Below are positions 45,956 through 59,200 of a stretch of DNA of 64,000 nucleotides, one piece after another. Source of the stretch: Lomentospora prolificans (Eukaryota > Ascomycota > Sordariomycetes > Microascales > Microascaceae); NCBI GenBank assembly GCA_029532625.1, contig JARFXM010000011.1:3237501-3301500 (forward strand). Reading direction: 5' to 3'. Positions within the stretch are counted from its first letter, which is position 1; the number at the start of each line of letters is the position of its first letter. The position numbers and the translations under genes were made by a program. The notes beneath the pieces are model-generated. The model made no database searches and was not told where the DNA came from. It was given only the letters and a program-made list of their open reading frames with translations.

Positions 45956-46611
45956 AGAGGGGTTATGGTAAAAAAAAAAAAAGGGATGGCTACTGACGGG
46001 GTGTTAGTTGCAGCCAAAGGCGTTGGAGATGTGGGAACGGGATCTGCGGGGGATTACATATTTCGCTGCTCTTCGCGCCGGTGTCATGTCATGGTATTAG
46101 ACGTGTGATTACACCAGTATTCGAATCGAATAAAAAATATGTCTCTATATAGTCTATTGCTGGAAACCTTCCAGCAGCTTCATCGCGCATGGATATCTCG
46201 CGTATCTCAGGATCGGCGGCGTACCTTGCAAGAGGACGCTCGGGTGCTCCTTCCATGGTCCGTCTTAGCGAAACTCCTATTAAAGTGCCATAGGTGACTT
46301 TTCCACAAGAACTGCACAAACATTCACAATGGCACCAAATGGACAATCGCGGTCCTCTCTCAGGCACTCAAAGTCCATCTCTCGACAGCCCATCACGAAC
46401 TGGTATCGCTGACTAATCACACGTCATCACAAGCGCGCAATCCAAACTCGCCAAGTTGCCGCAGGCTTCAATGACAAAAACGTCGTCGAGCACCACCATC
46501 ATCCAACACCACAATAACCCGCGTTCCCTCTTCAACACTCGCCGTTTACGACGACATCCTCCAGAAACCGAAAACCGTCCTAAAAGAAAAAATCGTCCAA
46601 CAAGAAAAAAA
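45956..46611. other. Intergenic / leader of the PRCC-like gene
   Basis: A 12-A run lies at 45970-45981, after the TTI1 stop. The PRCC-like frame is open without a stop back to about 46456, with an in-frame ATG at 46471; see the findings. Confidence 0.5.
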
Positions 46612-47763
46612 ATGGGGCTAGTCGACTACGCCTCCGACTCTGACTCCGACACCTCTCTCAGCCAACCCCCAAAACCGGCCCCAGCACCCTCCACCAGCGG
46701 GCCCAAGCCCACCAAGAAACCATTCCAAAAACTAGTCGACCGCTCCGAACCGGGCAAAATCCGCGTCACCCTCCCCACAGCCTCCACCACGCCCGACACA
46801 CCCCCCGAACCCCCGGCCAAGAGGGCGAGAACGGGCGGCGGCGCGTTTGGCGGGTTCAACTCGCTGCTGCCGCCGCCCAAGAAGCCCGCGCGGATGGGCG
46901 CGGCCCTATCGGGGGCTGGCGCGAGTGGCAGTGGTTCGGGCAGCGCCACGAGACCCGTGGGTGTCGGGTTCAAGACAGGGGCTGGGCCGGGGTTCGTCCG
47001 GGATGGAGACGGTGACGCGGGCGGGAGGGAGGAGAGTAAAGGGCCCGAGATTCCCGAGGGGATGAAGAAGGAGGAAGACGTCAAGCTCGTGGGGAAGCCG
47101 CTGCGGTTCATGCCGCTGAGCGTGGCCAGGAACGCAGCGAAAAAGAGAAAGATTACGACCGCGTCACCCGCTGGCGCGACGATGACGACGATGACGACGA
47201 CGACCACCACTACCCCCTCGACGCAGGCCACGCCCGCCGAGGCGAACCCCGAACCTCCCAAGAAAAAAAAAGCCTCCCTCTTCTCCCTCGATACCCCCTC
47301 CCTCCCCGACCCAACCCCAGACACCGAGCAAGAAGCCGACTACAACCCCTACCTCCAGCCCCTCCCCGAACCCCAAGATGCGCCCCTCCCCTCCTCGACA
47401 GATCCAACACCCCAAGAACCACAAACGGTCTCCTCCCTCGCATCGGACCTAAATCTCGACCCAACAGCCCTCCGCGACCTCTTTGGCCGCGCAGGCCCCG
47501 GCGGCGCTTCCTCCTCCGTCAACCCAAACACCCGCATCCTCAACTTCGACCTCGACGCAGAGTACCGCCGCAACGAAGCCCTCCGCGCCTCGGGCGAGCT
47601 TGTGCCGAACCAGCGCCCTGCCCGCGCCGCCATCCAAGGGGGTGGGAAGCACAGCCTTCGCCAGCTGGTCAACGCTGTCGCAAGCCAGAGAGACTCGCTG
47701 GAAGAGAGGTTTGCGCAAGGCAAAAACAAGCGGAAAGAGGCAGGCGCGAGATACGGATGGTAG
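46612..47763 (+). CDS. PRCC-like nuclear protein (PRCC C-terminal domain)
   Basis: A single-exon 383-aa protein. In animals PRCC is a nuclear protein that interacts with MAD2B and associates with splicing factors; the fungal role is not established. The start MGLVDYASDSDSDT is the typical acidic N-terminus, which decides ATG 46612 over the in-frame ATG 46471. The middle is Pro/Gly/Ser-rich with a Lys/Arg patch (NAAKKRKI) suited to nuclear import and a Thr run coded by a GAC/ACG/ATG-like repeat (about 47176-47220). The C-terminal domain, GGGKHSLRQLVNAVASQRDS then LEERFAQGKNKRKEAGARYGW, is the conserved PRCC signature ending exactly at the family C-terminus. It converges on the gene at 48036. 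Confidence 0.9.
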   Translation: MGLVDYASDSDSDTSLSQPPKPAPAPSTSGPKPTKKPFQKLVDRSEPGKIRVTLPTASTTPDTPPEPPAKRARTGGGAFGGFNSLLPPPKKPARMGAALSGAGASGSGSGSATRPVGVGFKTGAGPGFVRDGDGDAGGREESKGPEIPEGMKKEEDVKLVGKPLRFMPLSVARNAAKKRKITTASPAGATMTTMTTTTTTTPSTQATPAEANPEPPKKKKASLFSLDTPSLPDPTPDTEQEADYNPYLQPLPEPQDAPLPSSTDPTPQEPQTVSSLASDLNLDPTALRDLFGRAGPGGASSSVNPNTRILNFDLDAEYRRNEALRASGELVPNQRPARAAIQGGGKHSLRQLVNAVASQRDSLEERFAQGKNKRKEAGARYGW

Positions 47764-48000
47764 AAGTCGTTTCGCCTTTTACGCTTGATGACATGGGCAC
47801 AGTTTTATACCTGGACAACGCATTTATCTGGTTTCTGGTGTTTTCTTTTTTACTTGGTTCTTTGCAGAACAGGGAGGAATCCTGTGTAGGGATCAGACAA
47901 CACGGTTTATATGCTCGCTCTCTGATGTTCCGCCAACGCCATCCCAAAACCGGAATTGAAAAGATATTTAGACATGTACAAGAAGTAGAGGGGGAAAAAG

Positions 48001-48025
48001 AAAATAATAATAATAATAATAAAAA
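48001..48025. repeat. AAT trinucleotide microsatellite
   Basis: Seven AAT units with flanking A's, lying between two convergent stop codons, 11 nt from the stop of the minus-strand gene. Confidence 0.9.
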
Positions 48026-48035
48026 GTCAAAAACA

Positions 48036-49662
48036 TCACCATGTCTCCACCGCGGCCGTCTTAATTCTAAAGCTTGCATCCGAAAACAAGAATCCCCACT
48101 CACCCCTCGTGGTGGGCGAAATATCATCGTAGCCGTTGGGTGTCATCGGCCCAAGTCTAGAAATGTCAGAAGACCGTGATGTGCGTACGCCTGGGCTCCT
48201 AAGTATCTCGTCGATCGAAGCCCCGGGACCAAGAGTAGGCCAGATAGGCCTCAGGGTCGCGCGTTCCGGGCGAGCCGTGAGATCCTCGTCCTCCTCGGGC
48301 TTTTCTTCGGGTATATCCCCGGACGTCTTAGCCGGCGCGTCAAAGGTCGTTTGCAAGCGAAGAGTGGGTACAGGAGCCTTTAGCTCTGCAGGTGCCTTCC
48401 ACCCAATAGGTGTCGAAAGGATGGGGGTAGGCCGCTCGAGGATGATGACAGGCTGTGATGGAAGAGGCCACTCCTCATCCGCGGGAGAAATCTCGCCATC
48501 GTGCTGGATGAGGATGATGTCGTCAATAGCCTCCTCAATCTCTAGCCTGATCTCATCGATAGAACTAGTCATCAGCTCCTCGAGCTCGAACTTGATCTCA
48601 GTCATGCCATCGATGGCACCGGTGCCTCCAGGGGCGCCATATGCCCTGCGGTACATCCTATCTACGTCTGCAAGCGCCGCGTCGCTAACGTTGAGCCAGT
48701 CATAGGAGCGCAGGATGTCTGCTTTCGGGACTTTTCGGCCACCGCCAGCGAGGAAGAGTCTGCGCAATTCATCAACGGCATCTTCGAGACGGAGAGGACA
48801 ATTCGTGCGGGAGTAGCTTGATAGGGCAGACTTGAAGGTGTAGAGTCGGTCGAGTGAGTAGACAGTGAGACCGTGGGAGGAGAAAAGGGTTTCGTCTTGG
48901 CGGAGAGATCGGCGGATGATACCATCGGTGAGACCATAGGTCGCGGGATATGCTACTGTGGGGAGCCACTGGCTTCTACGAGATTGTTAGAGAGTTGGGT
49001 ACCCCGAAGTGTCAGCCGGCACGCCTGGCTTACCCTATTTTGTATTTGCGGGCGGCCTTTTCCAAGACCTGCCTTACGGTTTGTTCATCCTTGGGGCAAA
49101 GCACATCGCCATGTACCAAGCGTATGCCGCAAGGGATAGGAGAGAGAGGGCTAGAGTCGGTGGCGATTGATGAAATGGTGCTAGCGGGCGTCATTGGGGG
49201 AACCGACATGGGAGTGGCGGGCGTCGCTGGGGTACAGGGCCAGCTGGGCTTCGACGAAGCAGAGCTATAAGCAGTTGTCTCAGAAGACACCGACCAAGTT
49301 GGCGAGGCGGTTGCGCTGCGTAGGTCGAGATCGTTGATCGAGGAGTTGAGAGACAGGACGGGGTGGGTGTTGGACCTCGTCAACCGTTGCTTCAAGGAGG
49401 CTGCGAATCCCATCCTAGAAGGAGTAGGAGTAGGCCCCGGGGAAACGGGCGACGAAAAGATGGGGCTTTCGCATACAGGAAGAATAGATGGGGTGTGATA
49501 TTCGCGGCAGACGGCCACAAGAGCGATCTGCATTCCCTTCCTGGAGAATCGGCGGGCGGCGTACTCTAGAGCCTCATTGACACGTGTGGGAATGTGGTGA
49601 ATGTCGAGAAGCGAAGTACCAGCCTCCAGGGGCATAGAAATGCAATCTTTGGAAAGGGCCAT
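48036..49662 (-). CDS. Conserved fungal protein, function unknown
   Basis: A 522-aa protein from exons 49662-49034 and 48975-48036; the 58-nt intron (GTAAGC...TAG with CTAAC branch site) joins GG|A in frame, linking KAARKYKIG to SQWLPTVAYPATYGLTDG. The N-terminus MALSKDCISMPLEAGTSLLD and EALEYAARRFSRKGMQIALV form a short globular segment. A Ser/Thr/Pro-rich linker (about residues 75-175) follows. Then comes IPCGIRLVHGDVLCPKDEQT, the DGIIRRSLRQDETLFSSHGL segment, and an acidic helical stretch (EIRLEIEEAIDDIILIQ). I recall similar fungal proteins, sometimes labelled 'gastric mucin-like' only because of their Ser/Thr/Pro content; no function is known to me. No membrane segment or signal peptide. 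Confidence 0.82.
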
Positions 49663-52600
49663 GATTTCCGAAGCTTGGTTGAAGCTTCCTTGTGTTTACT
49701 CGCTGGAGGCAAAATCTATCCGTGATGTGAAAGGCAAGACTGAAGAATGAAAGGCCAAGATGGAAAAAAAGGAAAAAAAAAAAAAAAAATAAAATAAAAT
49801 AAAACAAATCCAACCGTACAAGAAGAGCAAGTAAATGCCTCTATCACAGTAATCGATATCCACTGTCACAAAAGTGTCAAAGTCGACTAGTCAGCTGTTG
49901 CCAAGTTGTTGCTTGCGAGATAGTCTGGTGGATTGGATCTAGATATCACGATGGAAGCCGTTTGAAGGGCCTGGACGAAGACTTATATCCAAGATGCACA
50001 CGCATGGTCATGAACAAGCAGGCCCACGAGGAGATAAAAAAAGAAACATGGCCATGTGTTTCGTCTGGGGTTGGACGGGGTCTTCAGCGGCAAGGCCAGA
50101 ATCTGAAACGAACCGGGGTGTATGCGGGTTCTTCCTATGCTCAGTTTCATGTTTCAACGGGACAAGACTGCCTGGCGTGTGCGCCATCAAGATTAGTATC
50201 AGTACTGGAAACGCCCCAGGAAACAAGCAAGCTATGAGGTCTCGCCCAAATGCGGGTGGTGCATGCGGTGGAAGAGGCAGGGCCATGGCAGGGGCACCAC
50301 AAGCGGCCGCCGACCTTGTTCGTCATGTCGGGCAGCCGGCACGCACGCGGGCCAGTCAGGAAGGCCAGACCGAAAGAGGAGCTGGAGCGGTGGGAGGTGA
50401 CGATAACCTCACATTAAACTCGGAAACGGCATTTTCCGTGTGCCAAGTGCCTAAGAGACGAGGTCTGTGGTACTTCCATCACCAGAGCATTTCACAGCAA
50501 AGTGGCAGGTCGCGGGCACACCTCCGCCTTCTGCAGGGCCGGCCCATAAGCGCGGGCATCTCACCTCAATCACAAAATTCCCGAAGCAGCAGCAGCGACG
50601 CGGCCAGTAAAATTGCCCCGCCAGACTTCAACTTGTTTCGCTGACGACAGCCACTGAGGAAGCAGCAGCGCCCCCCATGTTAGAGCCACATGCGGGTGAT
50701 GGCTGGCAACCAAGACAATGTCAACAGAAAGGGGCCGTCACTTCGGGTCAACGGTGATTGGCCCATCATCTGTCCAACGGCGCCTAGCCGCATGACGTGG
50801 GCAGGACACGCACCTGTGCCAGAAATAGCACGCACAAGTCTTAGCCCCTGGGTCCTTCCAGGCAAAGAACGACTCTCCGTTCTAAGTGCCTTCCACCAGA
50901 GATTGAGGACCAATCAGCATCTGAACATTGCCCCACCATATTGGCATGGAAGGTGAGAAGGAGAGTGCAAAAATAGAACAAAGTAATAAAGAAGCGCGAC
51001 CCCAAAGTGGCATTGGGGCGTTATCTTCGAATCTTCGAAGCTCTGGAAGCTCTGGCTTGGAAACAATAATGGAGCTTCAATTGCAAGGGGCGCCTGGTCG
51101 ATGCGCAAGCTCTCCGGGACATTGATCGACGACAATAATCGGACGGGGTAAATGCATACCATGGCAAGTGCTCCGCAGCTGATTGACAGTCACCACATTA
51201 AAAGTCGTGCAGCGATCTCCTGGTCGACGATTCGCACGAGAAACCATGCAGATTGGTGGTCCAAGCCCGCAACACCACAGACTGCGTGAAGAAAAACAGC
51301 CACACAGCCAGGTTGGAGCTGAATGTCAATTCAAACCGTCAACATCAACATCAATTTGACAGCATACATTCATTCGTGCCACATCGACTGGGTGCGCCGC
51401 ACCTTAATGCCCCTGACGTTTTGACCTGCATCTCGGACCACCATCTTCAGGTTGCCAGCCCAGCTCTTGGGGAGGATGGTGGGGTGGACCTGAGGTACCT
51501 AGTAATAGTAGGACCTTCCCTGGCCGCAAGCGCGACCAGTGTAGTGTAGAATCTTAGATTCCCCGCGTTCATGTATTGTCACCGCCAGCCAGGCCAGGCT
51601 GACCCTCGAAATGCCAGGCTGGCCCGCTGGTTGGCTGGCCCTTGCACAGAAGCACACCAAGGCCAGTCAGTGCTGCGCTGCGGTCCAAAATAGAAAACAG
51701 CCCGAGTCCTATCACACCCGCAACCTCATCATTGGATGCCGCCAGCTCCTCCCCTCAGGTCCCGGCACACGCCTAACCTTCATCTCATCTCCGTGAAGAC
51801 CTTCACCTCATAGCTCAAATACTTCATGAAATACACCCCCTGCGTGCTGCGAGCCTTCAAGCGCCGGGGGCCAAAAACGTCATGTCGTACTGCTGCCATT
51901 TTTGGAGTCACGGGAAATCGTAGTGATCAATATTTTGATGATTTGTTGCTGGCTATCGAGCTAGTTGTGAGGCACCCGGCACCAGCACTTGCCAAGGCGC
52001 ATGTAGCTGGGATCTACTGAGTGAATCTTAGTCACGGCGGTAAACTAAACTATCCGACATCATGTCGTTTTGAGTTGAATATTTCGACTAGCGTGGTTCA
52101 GACTCTCAAACCAGGAACATCCGTTCGAGCACCCTTGTCCCTCTCCTTTGACCAAGTCATTGCCAGAAATAAAGACCACTCTGGGCATGGACTTGGTATC
52201 TCGCACGGGAATAACGGTTGATACCATGCGGCCATTGGTTTACGAGCTCAGTTTCAAATAGATCAATTTGTCTCACGACTAGGTCAGTCTCGGGGCTGAG
52301 GTGGGGGATCGTAGAATCAGGGACTGCAGTGGAATCGAGCCGGGGAAGAGGACATCACATTAATCTGTTCCACTTTCAACAAAATCGCATAAGGCGATAT
52401 TACGACGCAACGTGAAGGCAACGCGAGGCAACACGATGATTCGTGAACAGTCACTGAAGATGAAAATGAAAGAGTAAATAAAGCCAAGAGCGGGGGCTCT
52501 CCTACTCGCTCGAATGAAGACAGGGCTGGAGATGCCCTTTCTGTCCTTCCCTTTTCCGACCTAGAAATAGAAATCTTTCCTCGTTCCCTTCTTCTGCGCC

Positions 52601-53256
52601 TCTTAACCACGCTGGGTCATTGCCGAATGGTGTATAAATGCGCGCGAGCCATGTTAGCACGTAAAGAAAAAAAAAAAAAAAAAGGAAAAAAGAAAAAAAA
52701 AAGTCGTAATCCTCCCCCTAGGTACGCCGTATCCCGTCTTGCCCTCCAGCCTGCCCGCTTGCATGAGGCAACAACCTGGCCAGCAAATGACACAAAGGCG
52801 AAAAAAAAAAGAGAGAAAGGAAGAGAAAAAGCAAAACCACACATAAAAGAAAAGGAGCCTGCCAAAAGCGCGAAATTGATACTAGGCGGAGCCGGCTCAC
52901 GAACCTCATCCGAGCTGGTCTCCCCCACATCTACCAGCTTCACAAGCCGGTTCCAAAACAGGTCAAAAAGAAAAGGAAAGAAGGCCGGGGACCTATGCTG
53001 GCAAAGCATACTCCTTCATTCGACCCCAGCACCTACATTCCGCTGCAATCCGTCCTGTCAACCAGATGGTTTCTAGCTGAGCAAAGGGAAAATCGAGCCT
53101 ATAGACGCTGTTTAGACATAAAAGTTCTTCATCGGAGCTTCATATCTCTGCTCTGCATCATTCAGTTGGGCGTCTGATCCCCTCCCACTACATCGCCCAT
53201 GAGCTCACCTCGGCCCATCAAGGTTTAACCAGGCAGAGTGACTCGAGGGCTGCCTA
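49663..53256. other. Intergenic, 3.6 kb without a supported gene
   Basis: Next to the minus-strand gene is a 17-A run (49773-49789) followed by AAAAT repeats, within its promoter or leader. A CCAGCC/CTGGC cluster lies at 51590-51665. A-rich tracts occur at 52665-52702 and 52800-52860. The longest ORF, 49994-50644 (+, 216 aa), starts with ATG but is Ser/Gly/Arg-rich without recognisable features and is not accepted as a gene. Confidence 0.5.
51590..51665. repeat. CCAGCC/CTGGC cluster
   Basis: About ten GCCAG or CTGGC pentamers in 76 bp, in both orientations, in intergenic DNA. Similar clusters occur at 5821-5850, 19829-19870, 35640-35680, 41970-42010, 42134-42200 and 62908-62930. Confidence 0.6.
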
Positions 53257-56200
53257 CTACTGCAAATCTGCGTCTGCCAGGGTATCAAATGTTTCAATAT
53301 CCCCTCCGGAGGACCCGCAAGAGTTATCCCATTCTTTTGAGAGTTAGTGAAAGGCTTTTCGTAGTTCAAATCGTATTTTCTCTCTGTGGTGGCTTACCGG
53401 ATCCGTCCTCTTCCAGCTCGTCCACAGTAATACGCTTCATCGCATCAAGAATAGCTTCAGACTCTAGTCAGCGTCTTCTTTTACTTCAAGATGCGTAGGA
53501 GGGAAGATAAAGGGCCGGAAAAGAAAAGAACCTACTTTGACTTAGCTGCGCAAAATCGTGATCAGGACCTGGCTCCTCGGGTTCTGGGTTGAAGTAGGCA
53601 GATGCTCGGGCCACGACACGCTGAAGTGGAAGAACCATGTCCTTGGCCACATGGACTCTACGTTGGATGAAGTGGTCGCGGAGATAAATCAGACAATTGA
53701 ACCCGATTTCTCGTGCGGCTGAGACAAGTACTTCTTTGCGCCTCTCTCCGCCTTCCCCTTCTTCGAACGCGGGCGACGCCCCATAGTCAAAGATGGACTT
53801 TTGGATAAATTCCTCAGTCTGCCACCTGACCTCTCCATCATAGTAGCCGAGAAGATAGGGTGTCCATTTGGGAATCTGCGCCGTCATGTTGAAAAATATT
53901 GACCAATGTGACAACCCGGAATTAGGACCGGGGGTGCCGTACATATTGCAGAAGAAGTCTAAGAATGCGCGACCCTCCGTATTGTTTAGTTGGCGGCACT
54001 GGGCTGCAACGTGTATGAGCATCCGCAAGACTGGCTCATCTTCATCCACGGCCTTGCAATATGCAACTGCAGCTCTGAGGTACGGTGCGTTGGAATGTCC
54101 TTGCAGCATCTGCCCCGTAATATTGGCGCGCAATGTCTGGAACACTTTGATGCCCAATTGCCTATTCGCTTGCACGAGCCGTTGGATAATGTTGTCGGAA
54201 GCCTGTGGAGCTTGATTGATCTCGAGAAGCTTACTCACGAAGACACTGCTGCCAGGGCTTGTGGCCCATTCTTGGTGTACAGTAAACACCTCAAGCGACG
54301 TCCATGGTGGGGCAGCCTCACCATGTAGATACATGAGGAGGCGATTGTCGGCCTTCTCAACGATACTCTCTGAGCTGAGAATCGGCTGCAAGACTGACAT
54401 CAGGTGGTCCGCAAGTGTAATGATGTTTTCATAGCTAGGAGGTCGGTTGAGTCCCCTTCGAAGTACATTCGTCATCATCCTCTGATAGTTGGGTGCGAGA
54501 TCTAGTGATGAGTCGGCCTGGATGATCCTAAGGAGCCTAGAGAGGAAGTCGCTATTCAACAGCAGAATCGTCTCAAGCTCTCCAAGCCGCGCAAATCTCA
54601 GCATGACTGCAAATACCTCATTCCAGGCTCGTAGATGTATCTGGAACGCAAACCAGAGCGTGTCAAATATGAGCGGAACCTGGGCTATAACGGAGTCAAG
54701 AGTGTGCGCCCATCCTTCCATATGGTCATGGTCCAATGCGTTTTCGGTGTTGCCGTACACTTCGGGAAGGTCCTTCTTGATCCTCTCAACCGCTGCCATT
54801 AAAAGCTCGCCGCAGTCAACTCTTACGACTGGTTCCGGATTTCTTTGAATCAACGCCCTAAAAGACTCGTGTCGACCTCGGAAATACTTGAAGAGGCTCA
54901 GTGCGCAATTTGGGCACTTATTCACAGCTTTGAGAAGCATATCAAAGTAGTCGCCAAAGTCAGGGACATCTTTCGTCCGGCTGACTACCTGGTCGAGATG
55001 GCCTAAAGCAACGTACATCGCTATTTTCTCAACCTTATGTTCGGCAGTGCATACCTTCCTACGGACTGCGCACTGCTCGAAAATTCGGCGTACGAAGGTG
55101 GCATGGTTAGGGTCGTAAAGGCAATGGCGTTGAAGAATATAAGTGTTCTCATTCCTGATGTGATCCAGGATGTCCGAAGGGATATCGACTTTTAAGGGGA
55201 TCGTTAGGCTCTCTTCTTCGACTTGAAGGGTGCTTGATCTCTGGTAAAATAGCATATACGCGCTGTAATTCTTATCGTAAACGATGCCGTTACTGTCGTA
55301 GCGGAAATCCGGGCCACCAAAAGTCGAAGTCTCCATCGTTTCTGGGTCCCAAGGGCTAACAAGATCGTCGTTGAACTCTACCCACGTCTCTCCGTTGCTA
55401 GATGATGGTCGCTCGCGGATGTAGGAGTAATAATGACCGGATTCAGCCGTGCCAGAGTGTACTAGAATGCCCACAAGTTCGAAGATATCCTCGCGGCCGG
55501 GGGTATCGGGATCTGACAGATAGTCAATAGTGTAGGGGCGCATGTCTATCTTTGCGGGGAAGGAGAAATAATCGTTAATCTTGCTGCGCTGCATTGTCCT
55601 CAGATTGAAGTCGAATCTCTTGAGATGGAAGATGAGATTATCCGGAATATCCTTGAGGCAAGCTCTGCTCTCATGCGTTAGACACCAATCACAACTAAGT
55701 TTTCGGAACCATACTAACCTCTTGACAGCATCGACATGTCGGTCGCAGGTCGAGCATTTGTACTTGTTGTCTAAACAGAAGGGGTTAGCCATTGCCTCCT
55801 TCACGATAAACAAGAAAATCGAGATTACATACCGCCTTCCATTATTTCACCCCCAACATAGGCCTGAAGACTATCTTGAAGCGTACCCTTGCCCTTGATA
55901 TCACACTGAATCGCCGAGAACGGCTCGAGGCGCTCCGAGACGTGCTCACACTCATTCGATTTAACTTGTTGCACGAGCTGGCCACCGTAAAACGAGCGGA
56001 GAACCTTTCTGTCGTCGGGGTTCGGGAGTTGATATTCCCATCGATCGAAAAGGAGGTTGTAAAACTCGTCCACGTCCATCTGGTTGTGGATGTCGATCAG
56101 GGTGTCGTCATAAGTTTTAATGGAGCCTACGACGAGATACGGGTCTACAAAGCGTCGGATACTCTCCTGCATGAAAGCGAATAGTTTTTGCGTCTGATAG

Positions 56201-59200
56201 AGCAGTTTTTGATTGGGGGGATCCACAATCGAGGCAGAAAGAATAAACCTCCGGAAGTTAGTATTCATGAATAATTGGGTAAAGAGTGAATTCAGGTAAC
56301 AGGTGTTGGAAAGGTTGCGAAGTCCGACGTAACCGCAGGGCGAGCGAATAGCCTTTGATCGTTCGAATTGTAGGGGAAGATCGTAGTGGTAGGGGTCTGC
56401 AGTCTACATGTTAGCCTCAAATCGGTCGCAGAATACAAGAGCCAGCCCTCACCGTCTTCGTTCTTGTCGAATGGGACCAACTTCTTAAGATCTTCAAGGA
56501 GCCACCTAAATTGCTCTTCATCCCTTATCACTAATTCGAAGATGATGTTGTACAGCCTCTCTCGGCTGTTGCGGTTTAAAAGCACAGTCGACGGTGGCTC
56601 GTCCAGCTCCTTAGACGTTGGAAACAAGTAACGCCACAACAGATCCCTCGCGGTTCCGCTGCAGAAAAGAGTTAGCAGCGACGATTGAACTGAAGTACGG
56701 CAAACTCGACACAACTTACCGCCTAAATAGCTTGTTTGCCGGGTCGGCAATCGACTTGTCCAGCTCGATGCAGCAGTGCAGCAGCCTCACGAGTCCACCA
56801 ACAACGTAATCATCTGGATCCGGGTCGCATACATCCTAGTATCTCCTGTCAATGTTTTTCTTCCCTTTGATATGCCCTGTCTGAGCAACGTCAAGCGGCC
56901 ATCGGCGTACCTCAGAAGAACTCAATTCCAGGAGTAAATTACAGCATTGATCCGCAAGTTGGGCCAAGTCAAGTACGGGAGAAAGCTTGGGCAGGAGCCT
57001 CAGAATCAGGAACTCGGTTAACTCGAAGCCTTCGTTGCACGAGGCAGGGTGTTCAACCAATTTAGGAACGATGCCGGAGATGTAGGGCCAGAGGAACTCG
57101 GCCATCTTCACATTGAGGCGCCTGTACGGTGGGTGCGTTAGCATGGGTGGACCAGCCAGCCAAAAGGGGGCGGAAGTGACGTACTGTTCATCTAGGCAAG
57201 CATCCTTGATTATCTGGCTGATCTTGTCCCTAATTGCAAATTTTGGGTCAAGGAGAAGCTCTTGAGTGAGAGATCCGAACGCATCTGTCTTCGTTAATTC
57301 GTCCCAGTATCCAGCACTAACAACACATAAAAGTAGAATCGCTGTAAATGTAGCGGGGATCAATCGGAGGGAATGCGCGTCCTTGGGCGTCGAATGGGCT
57401 TCACGAAGGATCGTCAGAAGGCGGTCTAAAGGCGGTGCTTTGTCTGCCCAGTCCATCTCCTGGCTCGTGACTGACATTTGCCAGGCTATAGCAAAAGGAA
57501 TTAGTTACGGCTGGGCTACCCTCGAGGAAAATGCAATAGCATAGGCCACTCGGGTGACTTACTCGTCAGCAGATCAACCAGACAGTTCATCAGCTGTAGG
57601 CTGAGCTGAGACTTCAAATGGCCAGTCGGGCATTTATCAATGACATCCGGGTCAGAGATCGCGGCAAAAATAAGCGTCAATACCCGCTCCATGGCCTCTT
57701 TATACGGATTGGAAGTGCCATCTCCTTCAAAGCTAGGTAAAGACGTCTTACGCCGGCGTCGAGCTGCGTCTGTGTATTCAACAAGAGCATAAATTGCGTA
57801 GAGACATTTGAAGGGCTGACCGAGAGGGAAGAGTTCGAGGTATGGCGTTGAGTTCGAGTCAAGAACTTCCAATATATGACTATCCGCAGGAAGCTTGACA
57901 AGAAATTGGTAAATCTAGCAAGGATGGACTTAGTATTCTCTCAAACAGTAGGAAATAGAAAAACCTGTCTTACCTCTTGTGCAAATTTCTCCTCCAGACT
58001 CAAGTAGCCCCAAAGCTCGCCGAAGTGGCTGAGGATTGCAATCTCGAGGGGAGAGACCCCCGGTCGCATTCTAGATGACGGAGATACTCCGTCTTCCTCA
58101 CGTTTGACGAGAATGAGACCGTCATGTATGCGCAGGTCTTCAAGGGATCTACAAACCTCATTCTCGTTGGGAACGAAGACTTGCCCTTTGTAGTATATGC
58201 GGTAGTTCTCAAAACCGGTAGCTTCCCGCAGGCTCGCTAATAACGAAGCGGCTGTGTTTCGCTTACCTATGTTGAGCGGCCGTACATCTGTTTGTTTATC
58301 GCCATCAAACGATTGGAATTTGAGCTCTGCCGATTCTCCGACGACGGTAGTTGGGGAAGGAGGCATGAGGGGCCGGAGGTCGGCAGTTGCAAAATGAGCC
58401 TTTGATTGGTGAGCCTGGAGGAACTGTCGCAGAACAGCCAGGGAACGGATGAACATGCGCTCTTGCTCCAATACCTGTTCATCAGATGCTACGATGACCA
58501 TAGACTCATCCTCTCCACCCGTGGAACTCTCGTTAAAAAGAGTGAGCTTCTTGGCGGCTTCGCTCAACTGATCTAGGCAGCGATTCACCAGTCCAAGATG
58601 AACTTGACGGGCGCGATAGTGAGGATAGTCCAATATAGCCCTGCTACCAATGTAGATGTCCTTTACCAGAACATCGATGGCGGCATCTGAAACGGCCTGG
58701 TCAGGAGCAGTCAAGATCATGCGCCACAACTCTTCGATTCCGCTCTGCTTGACGCTTTCGGTGTTGTCTAAACTGATCATGCTGCTATTTAGGCGTGGAA
58801 CAATCTCATCCTTAAGAAATCGCAAAGCGCCTTCACTAAAGCAATCGGCAGGGAGAGTCGGAAAGTGGACCGATAGACAGCTCGACATGAAAGACGTGTC
58901 GAATCCGGCTTGGGCCGCAGCATCATTCAATATATGCCATCCAGAAGCTCGGTCCTCGGCCGACGCCGAATTAGGTCCTACCATCATATCCCAGAGTCTT
59001 TTGCCGAGCTCAGCAGTCAGGGAGTCTGGCTCGTAGCAGATGAGACTGTATATAAAGTCTCTCCGTGGCGAGTTACTAGCCCCTGTCAGTACGTAGAGGC
59101 CTTCGGTTTGGTTACAGAGCGAGATTGCATGCTCCAACTCGTCTACTAGTAGGCTACTCAGGTTGTGTTCCGCGGTCAAAACCTGCAGCTCCAGACCCAG

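Noticed and set aside
46626..47324. 232-aa minus ORF opposite the PRCC-like gene
   Set aside because: Antisense shadow caused by Pro/Gly-rich codons.
49994..50644. 216-aa + ORF starting at ATG
   Set aside because: Low-complexity composition, no motif, no plausible promoter or splice context; likely chance in GC-balanced DNA.
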